Assembly (NCBI GenBank): GCA_964291375.2
Contig: OZ219809.1
Span: forward strand, 1,426,001-1,490,000
Length of the DNA: 64,000 nt
Direction of reading: 5' to 3'
DNA from: 3107 sp001483205
Lineage (GTDB): Bacteria > Pseudomonadota > Alphaproteobacteria > Rhodobacterales > Rhodobacteraceae
The position numbers and the translations under genes are program-made. Below are positions 45,843 through 55,008 of the stretch, in pieces. A model generated the notes under the pieces. That model worked only from the letters and a program-made list of their open reading frames with translations. It ran no database searches and was not told where the DNA came from. Each line of letters opens with the position of its first letter. The first letter of the stretch is position 1.

Positions 45843-46196
45843 CAGGCTCCCCAGACGGTCCGGCCATTCGATCAGGCAGATGGCCCGTTCAAGCGCCTCC
45901 CCGATGCCCAGTTCCGGCACCTCGCCGGAATCGGCCAGACGGTAGAGGTCACAATGCCATATCTCGCATTCCGGGGCCTGATAGGTCTGGATCAGGGTGT
46001 ATGTGGGCGAGGGGATTTCCTCGGGCTCTGCCAGCCGCGCTTGAATGAGCGCACGGGCGAAATGGGTCTTGCCTGCACCGATCGGCCCCTCCAGCAGGAT
46101 GCAGTCGCCGGGGACGAGGTGGGGCGCGATCCGGGCGGCAAGGGCGGCGCATTCGTCCGGGGTGACGGCGGGGCGGGACAGGCAGGCGGTGGTCAT
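45786..46196 (-). CDS. tsaE: tRNA threonylcarbamoyladenosine biosynthesis ATPase TsaE
   Basis: A 136-aa P-loop ATPase that drives turnover of the TsaBDE complex making t6A37 in ANN-decoding tRNAs. Walker A is EGPIGAGKTHFARALIQ, followed by IPSPTYTLIQTY, the WHCDLYRLAD segment and LIEWPDRLG. The C-terminus is affected by a 38-bp-period tandem duplication: the last residues (TDRDRP) are read from the second copy, so the natural end may have been different. First gene of the run towards addA. Confidence 0.95.
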   Translation of the reverse strand: MTTACLSRPAVTPDECAALAARIAPHLVPGDCILLEGPIGAGKTHFARALIQARLAEPEEIPSPTYTLIQTYQAPECEIWHCDLYRLADSGEVPELGIGEALERAICLIEWPDRLGSLRPGSALTIRFALTDRDRP

Positions 46197-46601
46197 GGCG
46201 TGACTTTATACAAGCCGGTTGCGGTGGCAAGGAAAGACATTTGCTATGACCGCTGCATAAGGCTGTATAGCCCCCAACTCGCCCGGCGGAACGCCGGGCA
46301 GCGCCCGCCCCGGCCCCATGGCGGGCGCTTCGCTTCCGCCGGGCCGGGCGCTGCCCTTCGGACGTGTCGCGCATCTGTTCCGGCACGAGGGGCGGACCTT
46401 ATCCGCGGATAAGGGTGCATCACCCCCAAATGTCCCGCCCGGCGGAACGCCGGGCAGCGCCCGCTATTGGGCTCCGCCCGTTCGGCCCTGAAACGGTCCA
46501 CCGGACCGTTTCCGCGCCGCGTCACCCCTCAATGGGGTGGCGTGGCGCGCGGCCCCAAACAAGCCCCCCGCAAACCCGTCACGGGTGGCAAGGCCCGCGC
46601 C
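46197..46601. repeat. mosaic intergenic repeat block with palindrome
   Basis: Contains AAAGACATTTGCTATGACCG (decayed end, about 46233), the GC-rich hairpin module (about 46290-46370), the palindrome CTTATCCGCGGATAAG at 46398-46413, then ACGGTCCACCGGACCGT and CCTCAATGGGGTGGCGTGG modules up to about 46560. No gene is supported. Confidence 0.8.
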
Positions 46602-48008
46602 TCATGCGACGATAGGCCGGTTCTCCCCCAACGGGCGGCGCGGCACCGTGACCTCGGGGCCGCTCCCGCCTCCGTTCCGCGGCCAAACCACCTCAACCAC
46701 CGCGCCGCATTTCTCCGGCCTGTCATGCTCCGGCGCACCGGCAACAGAACCATTGGCAAAACTCAACCCCGCCCCGGTGCGCTCAAGCAATGTCTTGGCG
46801 ATGAACAGCCCCAAACCCATGCCTTCGTATTCCGGGCGGCGGCCCCGATCACCCGCGCCCCGCCTGCGCCGCACGAACGGCTCACCGATGCGCCTGATCA
46901 CATGCGCGGCATAGCCCGGCCCGTCATCGGTAATCCTGACCCTGATCTGCTCTGCCGACCATTCCGCCTCGACCCACACCCTCGCGGCGGCAAAATCAAC
47001 CGCATTCTGAACAAGGTTGCGGATGCCGTGAACAAGCTCCGGCTGCCGCAGGATTTCGGGTTCGGCCCCCGCGCCCGCCCCGTCGCCGGGCCGACAGTCA
47101 AAGATCACCTGCCTGCCGCGCCCGGTATGCTGCTCTGCGGCCTCACGCAGAACGGCGGACAGGGGCGCGGTCCGCAGATGGGCGTCGTCCTTGCCCGCCC
47201 GCCCCATAGAGCGCAGGATTTCCCGGCACCGGTCGGCCTGCTCGCGAATCAGCTCGGCATCCCCGCGCAGGTCAGACCGGCTGCTCAACTCCTCGATCAA
47301 CTCCGAGCTGACCAGCTTGATCGTCGCCAGCGGCGTGCCCAGCTCATGGGCGGCGGCGGCGGCAACCCCGCTGAGGTCAGTCAGCTTTTGCTCCCGCGAC
47401 AGCGCCATCTGCGTGGCCAGCAGCGCCTCGGACATCGAGTGAATCTCGGACGTGACCCGGCGCGCATAGACCCCCAGAAAGACCGCGCCGATGACAATCG
47501 CGATCCAGAAACCGAACAGGAATATGTCCGGGATGCTGAGGATAAGGCCCTGTGCGGTTCTGAGCGGCACATGATGAACCGCCAGAACCGACGTGCAGAA
47601 AACCACCGCCGCGCAAAGAACAATGGTGGAACGCAGGCGCAGGGCGGTGGCAGAGATCGTCACCGGGGCCACCAGCAACAGCGCAAACGGGTTGTGAAGA
47701 CCGCCGGTCAGCCAGATCAGGGCCGCAAGCTGCGCCAGATCAAACAACAGCATGGCAAGGGCCTGCGGCTCGCTCAACCGTTTGCCGGCAGGATATATCG
47801 CGACCGAGACCAGATTGGCGATCACCGCCGCACCCACCACCGCAAAAACCGGCCCCAAGTCCAGGTGCAGGTCGAAACAGACGACGGCAATGGTGATGGC
47901 GACCGTCTGCCCGACGATCGCGACCCAGCGCAGCATGGTGAAGGTTTGCAGCCGCAGCCAGTCGCTCCGGGCGTCACTGCTGAACAGGGGCGAGACCAGG
48001 GCGTTCAT
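46602..48008 (-). CDS. regB: redox-sensing histidine kinase RegB/PrrB
   Basis: A 468-aa membrane kinase with six hydrophobic segments (about 25-170). The quinone-binding motif is GGLHNPFALLL and the H-box is AAAAHELGTPLATIK. The redox-active cysteine is in EQADRCREILRSMGRAGK. The HATPase region includes LVQNAVDFA, DDGPGYA and GMGLGLFIAKTLL. It phosphorylates RegA when the quinone pool or oxygen signal is reduced. Divergent from senC. Confidence 0.96.
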   Translation of the reverse strand: MNALVSPLFSSDARSDWLRLQTFTMLRWVAIVGQTVAITIAVVCFDLHLDLGPVFAVVGAAVIANLVSVAIYPAGKRLSEPQALAMLLFDLAQLAALIWLTGGLHNPFALLLVAPVTISATALRLRSTIVLCAAVVFCTSVLAVHHVPLRTAQGLILSIPDIFLFGFWIAIVIGAVFLGVYARRVTSEIHSMSEALLATQMALSREQKLTDLSGVAAAAAHELGTPLATIKLVSSELIEELSSRSDLRGDAELIREQADRCREILRSMGRAGKDDAHLRTAPLSAVLREAAEQHTGRGRQVIFDCRPGDGAGAGAEPEILRQPELVHGIRNLVQNAVDFAAARVWVEAEWSAEQIRVRITDDGPGYAAHVIRRIGEPFVRRRRGAGDRGRRPEYEGMGLGLFIAKTLLERTGAGLSFANGSVAGAPEHDRPEKCGAVVEVVWPRNGGGSGPEVTVPRRPLGENRPIVA

Positions 48009-48100
48009 CGCGCTCTCCGTTTCGTGAATGCGTCATGTTGTGCCATTGCTCATCCCGCGCCGGAATGCGATCAAGGCGCGCACTTGCAAGGGGTGTGCAG

Positions 48101-48721
48101 ATGCTCAGACTTTACGCAATCACGGCGGCCTTGACCATCGTCAGCCTGCTGGCGGCGCTGTGGCTGATAACGGCGCGCGGCCCTGCGGATGCGTTTGCGG
48201 CCTGCGCGCGGGGCCGGGTTGCAGGGGGCGCGGGGGCCATCGGCGGCCCGTTCACGCTGATCAATCATACCGGGCGCACCGTCACCGATGCCGAGGTGTT
48301 CACCCGCCCGACGCTGCTGTATTTCGGCTATACGTTTTGCCCCGATGTCTGCCCTGCCGACACGGCGCGCAACGCCGTCGCCGCCGACCTGCTCGAACAG
48401 CAGGGGCATATGGTGACACCGGCGATGATCTCGATTGACCCGGAGCGCGACACGCCCGAGGTGATGGCGGATTTCGCCGCCAACCTGCATGAGCGGATGA
48501 TCGGGCTGACCGGGGCGATGGATCAGGTGCGCGCGGCGGCACAGGCGTATCATGTCTATTTCAGCAGGCAGGACGGCGACCCGGAATATTATCTGGTCGA
48601 TCATTCGGTGTTTTCCTATCTGGTTCTGCCGGAGCGGGGGGTGGTTGCGTTCTATCGCCGGGATGCGACGGCCCGACAGGTGGCGGACAGCGCCGCCTGT
48701 TTCATTGACGCCGCCGGTTGA
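48101..48721 (+). CDS. senC: SCO1/SenC/PrrC family copper protein
   Basis: A 206-aa thioredoxin-like protein anchored by an N-terminal helix (ITAALTIVSLLAALWLI). The copper site is FCPDVCPAD (CxxxC) with the distal His in YYLVDHSVFSYLV. It assembles the CuA/CuB centres of cytochrome oxidase and is linked to RegB signalling. ATG 48101 follows AAGGGG; a longer frame from 48035 lacks conservation. Confidence 0.95.
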   Translation: MLRLYAITAALTIVSLLAALWLITARGPADAFAACARGRVAGGAGAIGGPFTLINHTGRTVTDAEVFTRPTLLYFGYTFCPDVCPADTARNAVAADLLEQQGHMVTPAMISIDPERDTPEVMADFAANLHERMIGLTGAMDQVRAAAQAYHVYFSRQDGDPEYYLVDHSVFSYLVLPERGVVAFYRRDATARQVADSAACFIDAAG

Positions 48722-48729
48722 TCCCGCGT

Positions 48730-48758
48730 TTGACCGCCCCCGCCCGGCGGTCTAAATA
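48730..48758 (+). promoter_or_regulatory. possible promoter downstream of senC
   Basis: TTGACC (48730-48735), a 17-nt spacer and TAAATA (48753-48758). It points into the antisense of the inserted membrane-protein gene and towards regA. It may be the remnant of an ancestral regA promoter separated from its gene by the insertion. Confidence 0.35.
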
Positions 48759-48811
48759 CGGGGATTATATACGTGAATGACCATTTTGCGACTCCGCTAC
48801 TCGGCGCTCAA

Positions 48812-49150
48812 TTAGATGTAACGACGCATGTATGTAGCACCCACGCTGACAATAGCACCGCTGAGCATGAAATCTTTTACATCTTGGAACTGTTTTGAAG
48901 AGAGCCAATGCCACTTATCGGGAAGCAACGTGTGCCATCCCAGTGCAAAAACCGCACCAAAAACAACCAAAAATACAATAATTATGAGAGCACGCAAGCA
49001 CCATGCAACCACCTCGCGAGTAATCCTGTCGCGGCCGTGCTCGTCCACGACGAATTGTTCCGTGATCTTTTTATCTAGTTCAGCGGCCTTTTCGTCCGGC
49101 TTGATTCCGTGCATTTCATCAAGAACGCTCTTGTCACTTTTGCGGTTCAA
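48812..49150 (-). CDS. small two-helix membrane protein, candidate toxin of a Panacea-type pair
   Basis: A 112-aa protein: a charged N-terminal ~45 residues, a strong membrane helix (LRALIIIVFLVVFGAVFALG), then a shorter hydrophobic segment near the C-terminus (FMLSGAIVSVGATYMRRYI). The TTG start at 49150 overlaps the upstream Panacea gene by 17 nt and is preceded by AAGGA; ATG 49114 is an alternative. Known Panacea antitoxins pair with several toxin types, including membrane-acting ones, so a toxin role is inferred from context only. AT-rich, unlike neighbours. Confidence 0.65.
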   Translation of the reverse strand: MNRKSDKSVLDEMHGIKPDEKAAELDKKITEQFVVDEHGRDRITREVVAWCLRALIIIVFLVVFGAVFALGWHTLLPDKWHWLSSKQFQDVKDFMLSGAIVSVGATYMRRYI

Positions 49151-49586
49151 TTTGCCGATCCTTGTATTCTTGAAGAATTTCCCCGTCAGGTATTACAATG
49201 CCTTTGACGTTTGGAATATAGTGCTTCGCCCAAGCTCCTTTTTCCCAGTGCGTTATCGCTACTAGGCGCGTAGTACTATCTGACAGTTGTTCGACAACAT
49301 CATCGACTATCTCCGCTGCCCGTCCTTCACCCATACTAGGCACAGACTGGAATACGTCCATGGTGACGGGTTTGTTGCCGAAACGCTTCAGCGTATGATA
49401 GAGTTGTGGATGCACAGGACCAAAATCCCACGCTTCAAAATGTCCGAACACCAACGGCTTATCGTCACACATACCCATGTGTAACATGTGGGCAATATAG
49501 ACAAGTTTTTGCATGGCAAGATGAGTGAGTCGCCAATCTGACTGCTCACCCATATGTTTCGCAACAGAGAGAATGGATGTTGGCAA
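49134..49586 (-). CDS. Panacea (SocA/DUF4065) domain protein, candidate antitoxin
   Basis: A 150-aa protein with the DUF4065 pattern: LTHLAMQKLVYIAHMLHMG, PLVFGHFEAWDFGPVHPQLY and LKRFGNKPV. These domains act as antitoxins in PanAT-type systems or as proteolysis adaptors such as SocA. The TTG start at 49586 keeps the conserved N-terminal SVAKHM segment; ATG 49553 is an alternative. It precedes and overlaps the membrane-protein gene. The AT-rich pair interrupts the senC-regA neighbourhood and runs opposite to both. Confidence 0.8.
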   Translation of the reverse strand: MPTSILSVAKHMGEQSDWRLTHLAMQKLVYIAHMLHMGMCDDKPLVFGHFEAWDFGPVHPQLYHTLKRFGNKPVTMDVFQSVPSMGEGRAAEIVDDVVEQLSDSTTRLVAITHWEKGAWAKHYIPNVKGIVIPDGEILQEYKDRQIEPQK

Positions 49587-49702
49587 AACGAAAACCCCGA
49601 CGATTCGTGTGCGACGGATATTCTCTATATATGTAGGACTTTTGGCTCTTAGATGTCAAGAAGAACTGGCCAATCGGAATGGACAGGCATTTCCCCCTGA
49701 TA

Positions 49703-49732
49703 TTGCCGAAAGTGGTCACTCGTGTATATAAT
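49703..49732 (+). promoter_or_regulatory. regA promoter
   Basis: The -35 TTGCCG (49703-49708), an 18-nt spacer and a perfect -10 TATAAT (49727-49732) give a start near 49739, about 43 nt before the regA ATG. It lies at the right edge of the AT-rich insertion and would let regA be expressed independently of senC. Confidence 0.6.
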
Positions 49733-49781
49733 CCCTAAAACAACCCGCGGGCCGGGATGGGCGAACGGAAAGGGAGACAGA

Positions 49782-50336
49782 ATGGCACAGCGGGCGTTGC
49801 AGAACATCGGCGCGGACAACTCCCTGCTTCTGGTCGATGACGATGAGGCATTCCTGCGCCGTCTCGCCCGCGCAATGGAAAAGCGCGGCTTTGCGCCAGA
49901 GACCGCCGGTTCCGTCGCCGCTGGCAAGGCGATTGCCACCTCGCGCCCCCCGGCCTATGCGGTGATTGACCTCAGGCTGAAAGACGGCAACGGACTGGAT
50001 GTGGTCGAGGCCCTGCGCGCCCACCGCCCCGACGCGCGGGTGATTGTGCTGACCGGATACGGGGCGATCACAACGGCGGTGGCGGCGGTGAAATCAGGGG
50101 CGATTGACTATCTGCCCAAGCCCGCCGATGCCAATGATGTCACTGCGGCGTTGCTGGCCCCGCCGGATGAGCTGCCGCCGCCGCCGGAAAACCCGATGTC
50201 GGCGGACCGGGTGCGGTGGGAGCATATCCAGCGGGTTTATGAGCTGTGCGACCGGAATGTTTCCGAGACCGCGCGGCGGCTCAACATGCACCGCCGGACG
50301 TTGCAGCGCATTCTGGCGAAGCGCAGCCCGAAGTAG
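49782..50336 (+). CDS. regA: redox response regulator RegA/PrrA
   Basis: A 184-aa regulator, the standard RegA length. The receiver has LLVDDDEAFLRRLA, phospho-acceptor Asp in VIDLRLKDGNGLDV, TGYGAITTAV and LPKPAD. A proline-rich linker (DELPPPPENP) leads to a Fis-type helix-turn-helix with NVSETARRLNMHRRTLQRIL. It controls respiration, nitrogen and carbon fixation genes in relatives. ATG 49782 follows AGGGAGA. Confidence 0.97.
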   Translation: MAQRALQNIGADNSLLLVDDDEAFLRRLARAMEKRGFAPETAGSVAAGKAIATSRPPAYAVIDLRLKDGNGLDVVEALRAHRPDARVIVLTGYGAITTAVAAVKSGAIDYLPKPADANDVTAALLAPPDELPPPPENPMSADRVRWEHIQRVYELCDRNVSETARRLNMHRRTLQRILAKRSPK

Positions 50337-51004
50337 AGAGCTCTCGCATATTGGCGCATCGACGGCCAAATGCCCCGCCCGGCTCAGGCCAATAGGTCAG
50401 CAGTATTGCCCTTATCCGCGGATAAGGTCTGCCCCCCGTGCCGTAACAGAGGCGCAACCCGTCCGAAGGGCAGCGCCCGGCCCGCAGGGGGGGCGCGCGC
50501 CGCCCACCCCATTGAGGGGTAGACGGCGCGGCCCGGTCTGGCGACCGGGCGGGACAGGTTGGCCACTGACGCGCCAATAGGTCAGAAGTGCTGCCCTTAT
50601 CCGCGGATAAGGGCCGCCCCCGTGCCGGAGCAGATGCGCAACCCGTCCGAAAAGCAGCGCCCGGCCCGGCGGAAGCGGAGCGCCCGTCATGGGGTGAGGC
50701 CCGTCTCGGAAACGGTCCGGGGGACCGTTTCAGGGCCGAACGGGCGGAGCCCAAAGGCGCTGCCCGGCGTTCCGCCGGGCGGACGGTTTGGCCACTGACG
50801 CGCCAATAGGTCAGAGGTGCTGCCCTTATCCGCGGATAAGCGGCGGCCCCTTGCCCGAACAGATGCGCAACCCGTCCGAAAAGCAGCGCCCGGCTACGCC
50901 ATCATGCAGACCTCTGCATAAACGGACAATCCGGTCCCGCTTGCGGCCCGCCCCGCCCGTGGATTATAGAGGCCCGAACACCTTTCCCGGTTGAGGAGCA
51001 CCCG
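50337..51004. repeat. repeat block with three palindromes between regA and yebC
   Basis: A 668-bp gap without a gene. Palindromes CTTATCCGCGGATAAG lie at 50411, 50596 and 50825, each preceded by a CCAATAGGTCAGNRGTRYTG-like arm. Modules CCCATTGAGGGGTAGACGG, GGTCTGGCGACCGGGC and ACGGTCCGGGGGACCGT lie between. A TCGCATATTGGCGC end is near 50346 and CATCATGCAGACCTCTGCAT near 50902. The last ~85 bp before yebC is ordinary leader. Confidence 0.85.
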
Positions 51005-51751
51005 ATGGCGGGCCATTCCAAATGGGCAAATATTCAGCACCGCAAGGGGCGGCAGGACGCCGTGCGCTCCCGGCTGTTCTCGAAGCTGTCGAAGGAAATC
51101 ACCGTTGCCGCCCGGATGGGTGACCCGGACCCGGACCGGAACCCGCGCCTGCGGCTGGCGGTGAAAGAGGCGCGGGCGAGCTCGATGCCCAAGGACAATA
51201 TCGAACGCGCGATCCGCAAGGCGGTGGGGGGCGAGGGCGACGCCTATGAGGAAATCCGCTATGAGGGCTACGGGCCGGGGGGCGTCGCGCTGATCGTCGA
51301 GGCGATGACCGACAACCGGAACCGCACTGCCTCGACCGTGCGCTCGACCTTTGGCAAGCATGGCGGCAGTCTGGGCGAGACCGGCTCGGTCGCGTTCCTG
51401 TTCGAGCGCATGGGGGAGGTCGGCTATCCGGTGGCGGCAGGGGATGCCGAGACGGTGATGATGGCGGCGATTGAGGCCGGGGCCGAGGATGTGGACAGCG
51501 ACGATGACGGGCATGTGATCCGGTGCGCGGATACGGCGTTGGCAGAGGTCGCCGGGGCGCTGGAGGCGGCGCTGGGCGAATCAGAGACCGCCCGGCTGAT
51601 CTGGAAACCGGTCACCACGACCGTGGTCGATCTTGACGGGATGACGCGGCTGATGCGGTTGGTCGAGGCGCTGGAGGAGGATGACGACATCCAGCGGGTG
51701 ACGGCGAATGCCGAGGCCCCGGACGAGGTTCTGGCGCAGCTTTCGCCGTGA
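51005..51751 (+). CDS. yebC: YebC/PmpR family DNA-binding protein
   Basis: A 248-aa protein of the YebC/TACO1 family starting MAGHSKWANIQHRKGRQDA. It has LSKEITVAARMG, the EEIRYEGYGPGGVALIVEA segment, NRTASTVRSTFGKHGGSLG and FLFERMG. Members have been described as transcription regulators and as ribosome-associated factors that help at proline stretches. Full length; preceded by GAGGAG. Confidence 0.96.
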   Translation: MAGHSKWANIQHRKGRQDAVRSRLFSKLSKEITVAARMGDPDPDRNPRLRLAVKEARASSMPKDNIERAIRKAVGGEGDAYEEIRYEGYGPGGVALIVEAMTDNRNRTASTVRSTFGKHGGSLGETGSVAFLFERMGEVGYPVAAGDAETVMMAAIEAGAEDVDSDDDGHVIRCADTALAEVAGALEAALGESETARLIWKPVTTTVVDLDGMTRLMRLVEALEEDDDIQRVTANAEAPDEVLAQLSP

Positions 51752-52459
51752 GCAGGGGCGAGCGTGTCCGGCCTGTATGGGGGGGGGCGCGCCGCCCACC
51801 CCATCGAGGGGTGGGACGACGCGGAAACGGTCCGGTGGAGCGTTTCAGGGCCGAACGGGCGGGTGCGCGAACAATCCGAAGGGCAGCAAGCCCGGGCGGG
51901 GCGTTTGGGGAGCGATACAGCCTTATCCGCGGATAAGCCGCGCCCCCCTGCCGGGACAGATGCAGAGAACAGCCCGAAGGGCCGCGTCCGGCCCGCACGG
52001 TAAGCGCGAACGCGCCGCCCCGTGGGGGGGGCGGCGGGTCGGCGCGGCTCGGTCTTGCAACCGGGCGGGACATTTGGGGGGTGATACACCCTTATCCGCG
52101 GATAAGGGCAAGACCTCTGACCTATTGGCCGGGTCGGGCGGACGGGTTGCCGGGACAGAGGCGCGAACATCTCGGAAGGCCGCGTCCGGCCCGCACGGTA
52201 GGCGCGAACGCGCCGCCCCGTGGGGGGGCGGGTCGGCGCGGCCCGGCGTTCCGCCGGGCGGGACATTTGAGTGGCGATACACCCTTATCCGCGGGTAAGG
52301 TTGAGGCTTATCCGCGGATAAGGGCAGCATCGCTGACCTATTGGCCGGGCCGGGCGGGACGGGTTGGCCACCAATGCACTCTTATACAAACACCATAACC
52401 GGATTCGCCGGATTTCCGCTATACAGCCCGGGCAAAGCGGGTATGGTCACCGCCAGCAC
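51752..52459. repeat. repeat block with four palindromes between yebC and tRNA-Leu
   Basis: Palindromes at 51922, 52091, 52284 (variant GGGTAAG) and 52307. Modules ACGGTCCGGTGGAGCGT, CCGCGTCCGGCCCGCACGG (twice) and AAACGCGCCGCCCCGTGGG-like sequence alternate with GACCTATTGGCCGGG arms. No gene is supported. The last ~60 bp before the tRNA is unlike the repeats. Confidence 0.85.
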
Positions 52460-52545
52460 GCGGGCGTGGTGGAACGGTAGACACAGGAGACTTAAAATCT
52501 CCGGGCAGATATGCCATGCGGGTTCGAGTCCCGCCGCCCGCACCA
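52460..52545 (+). tRNA. tRNA-Leu (anticodon TAA)
   Basis: A class II tRNA: acceptor GCGGGCG/CGCCCGC, D arm with GTGGAACGGTAGACAC, anticodon stem GGAGA/TCTCC with loop CTTAAAA (anticodon TAA), long variable arm GGGCAGATATGCCATGC, T arm GCGGG-TTCGAGT-CCCGC. CCA is encoded. Confidence 0.97.
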
Positions 52546-52554
52546 GTCCCGACT

Positions 52555-53472
52555 CTAAACGGCCACCGCCAGCGCCAGCACGACAACGCTCAGTGCGATC
52601 AGCACCATTGCCCCGATCTCCCGCCTGCTCGTCCTTTCCCTGAACACCACCACCCCGGTCAGAAAGCTGAAAATCAGCTCCACCTGCCCCAGCGCCTTCA
52701 CATAGGCGGCATTTTGCAGGGTAAAGGCCACGAACCAGCAAAAACTGCCGATCATGCTGGTCAGCCCGACCAGACCGGCCACCCGCCAGTTGCGCAGAAC
52801 ACGGGCGATCTCGCCACGCTCGCGCCACCCCATCCAGGCCGCCATGATCAGCGTCTGATAGGTCGTAACGATGGCCAGCGTCAGCCCCGCACGCAGGATC
52901 ACATCCCCCGCAGGCAGCGACAGCGACGCCCCCCGATAGCCAATCGCCGAAACCCCGAACAGCAGCCCCGACATCAGCCCCAGACCGGACGCCCGGTTGA
53001 ACAGGCGCGCCATCCCCCCCGGTGCGGCCTCGGGCGGACGCGACAACAGCACCACCCCGACAAAGCCGATGGCAATCGCCACAAGCGCAAGCGGCGAGAC
53101 GCCCTCGCCCAGAACGATCAGCCCGATCAGGGCGGTTTGCAGAACCTCGGTCTTCTTGAAGGTGATCCCGACGGCGAAATTCCGCCGCCCGAACAGCGCC
53201 AGCACGCACATGGTGGCCAGAATTTGCGCCAGCCCGCCGCCAAGCGCATAGGCCCAGAAGCCGCCGGGCACGGGCGGCACGGGCGGCACCCCCTGTCCCG
53301 TCAGCCGCGCATAGATCAGGACCAGCCCCCAGACCAGCGGCGCGGAAAAGGCGAAACGGGCGAATGTTGCGCCCGTGGTGGACAGCGCCACCGCACGCAG
53401 GTGCTTTTGCAGCATGAAGCGCAGGTTTTGCGCGAATGCCGCCGCGATTGTGACATAGACCCAGGCCGCCAT
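52555..53472 (-). CDS. EamA (DMT superfamily) transporter
   Basis: A 305-aa inner-membrane protein with about ten hydrophobic segments forming two EamA-like halves. The first half includes MLQKHLRAVALSTTGATFARF and the second AGLTLAIVTTYQTLIMAAWM and FTGVVVFRERTSRREI-like sequence. Such proteins export metabolites; the substrate is unknown. It is convergent with the tRNA-Leu, ending 10 bp from it. Confidence 0.9.
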   Translation of the reverse strand: MAAWVYVTIAAAFAQNLRFMLQKHLRAVALSTTGATFARFAFSAPLVWGLVLIYARLTGQGVPPVPPVPGGFWAYALGGGLAQILATMCVLALFGRRNFAVGITFKKTEVLQTALIGLIVLGEGVSPLALVAIAIGFVGVVLLSRPPEAAPGGMARLFNRASGLGLMSGLLFGVSAIGYRGASLSLPAGDVILRAGLTLAIVTTYQTLIMAAWMGWRERGEIARVLRNWRVAGLVGLTSMIGSFCWFVAFTLQNAAYVKALGQVELIFSFLTGVVVFRERTSRREIGAMVLIALSVVVLALAVAV

Positions 53473-54072
53473 GCCCGTTCTTCGCCCGCGCGACGCGCCG
53501 TGTCCAGCCCCCCTTATCCGCGGATAAGGGCAAAGGCATATGACCTATTGGCCGGGCCGGGCGGACGGGTTGGCGGAACAGAGGCGCGACACGTCCGAAG
53601 GGCAGCGCCCGGCCCGCACGGGGGGCGCAAACGCGCCGCCCCGTGGGGGGGCGAGTCGGCGCGGCCCGGTCTTGCGACCGGGCGGGAACAGGGCCGGAAC
53701 CTGGACTCAAAATCCGGGCGTCAGGCCATATGCCCTTATGCAGAGGTCTTTTCACAGAAACGGTGAGTCGCCCCCGGCCCCCCTTATCCGCGGGTAAAGA
53801 CCTCTGCATATTGGCTGAGCCGGGCAGCCGCCGGGCAGCCGCCTGCCTGGGCGGGCGCTTTTCGCGACAGTTCACACTGGAAATGGCCTTGCCATAAAGT
53901 CCATACGCCCCAAAAGGTTGAGGCGTTCAAAGCGCGGCTGCCGGGCGGGACAGGCAGGCGCTTATCCGCGGATAAGGGCATAACCTCTGACCTTGCGACC
54001 GGGCGGGACATTTGAGTGGCAATACACCCTTATCCGCGGATAAGCCCTGCGCCCCGCACGCACCTGCCGCCC
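53473..54072. repeat. repeat block with four palindromes and a composite element
   Basis: Palindromes at 53513, 53783 (variant), 53961 and 54029. A truncated composite element (about 53796-53976) starts AAAGACCTCTGCATATTGG, and its right end is replaced by the palindrome. GGACTCAAAATCCGGGCGTC is near 53703 and CTTATGCAGAGGTCTTTTC near 53736. No gene is supported. Confidence 0.85.
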
Positions 54073-55008
54073 CTACCGCACCGGCCAGATCGGATGCGGC
54101 ACCGGATCCTTGCGGCGCAACAGATACCGGCGGAATATCTGCCCGTAAGAGCGATAATGATAGCTGTCGTTCCGCTCCAGATACCGGCTCCGGTTATCGC
54201 GGAACAGCTTTGGCAGCCGATACCACGCCACCTTCGGGTGCATATGATGGACCACATGCAGGTTGTTGTTGAGAAACAAAAGCGCCAGCGGCCCGCGATC
54301 CTCAACCACCACCGTCCGACCGCTTGCCCGCTCATGGGCGCGGTGCTCAAGAAAGGTGCGGATTTTCAGGATCGACATGCCCGCATAGGCCGCCGGAAGA
54401 TAGAGCCAGAGCGGTATCTGCCCCACCCAGCCAAGCCAGATGAAAACCAGCGCCACCCCCGGAATGTGCCACAGCCACCCCTTGAGCACCTCTCTGTCGC
54501 CCTGCCGGACCGCCCGCCAGTCGCTGCGCATAAAGGCCACCTGCGACACCGCCGCCCCGATCAGCAACCGCCCGGCAAGCGCGTTGTTGAAATTCAGCAC
54601 CGCGCGCTGCCACGGGGCCAGCCGGGGCCATATTCCCGGGTCCAGATAGTTCGATTCCGGGTCATCATAGGGGTCGGTCAGCCGGGTATCCCGGTGATGG
54701 GCCAGATGGGTGTCACGAAACCGCATATAGGGGACCATCAGGCCGGGGGCCGGAAAGACCGCCGCCTCGCTCAGGGCGCGACTGCGAAAGGGATGACCAT
54801 GCAGCACCTCATGCTGCAAAGAGGAATGCAGGGTGATCATCAGCACCGTCAGCACCACCCCGGCGGGCAGGAAGGCGGCGCTCAGCCATGTGGTGCCCAC
54901 GGCCCAACCGGCGTAACACAGGACCATCAGCAGAAAGGTCGGCCATTCCACAAGGGCATCGGGGGGATCAGAGGCATCAGAGGCATCGGGGCGGGCGCGG
55001 TCAGACAT
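54073..55008 (-). CDS. fatty acid desaturase family protein
   Basis: A 311-aa membrane-bound di-iron protein with three histidine boxes: HSSLQHEVLHGH, RDTHLAHHRDT and NNNLHVVHHMHP. Several hydrophobic segments lie between them. It could desaturate acyl chains or hydroxylate another lipid, including a carotenoid; the sequence alone does not decide. ATG 55008 overlaps the DUF2061 stop by 8 nt (ATGTCTGA), so the two genes form one operon. Confidence 0.9.
   Translation of the reverse strand: MSDRARPDASDASDPPDALVEWPTFLLMVLCYAGWAVGTTWLSAAFLPAGVVLTVLMITLHSSLQHEVLHGHPFRSRALSEAAVFPAPGLMVPYMRFRDTHLAHHRDTRLTDPYDDPESNYLDPGIWPRLAPWQRAVLNFNNALAGRLLIGAAVSQVAFMRSDWRAVRQGDREVLKGWLWHIPGVALVFIWLGWVGQIPLWLYLPAAYAGMSILKIRTFLEHRAHERASGRTVVVEDRGPLALLFLNNNLHVVHHMHPKVAWYRLPKLFRDNRSRYLERNDSYHYRSYGQIFRRYLLRRKDPVPHPIWPVR

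Noticed and set aside
48730..49740. Prophage or integrative element between senC and regA
   Set aside because: Only two small genes are present. No integrase, tRNA target or flanking direct repeat was found.
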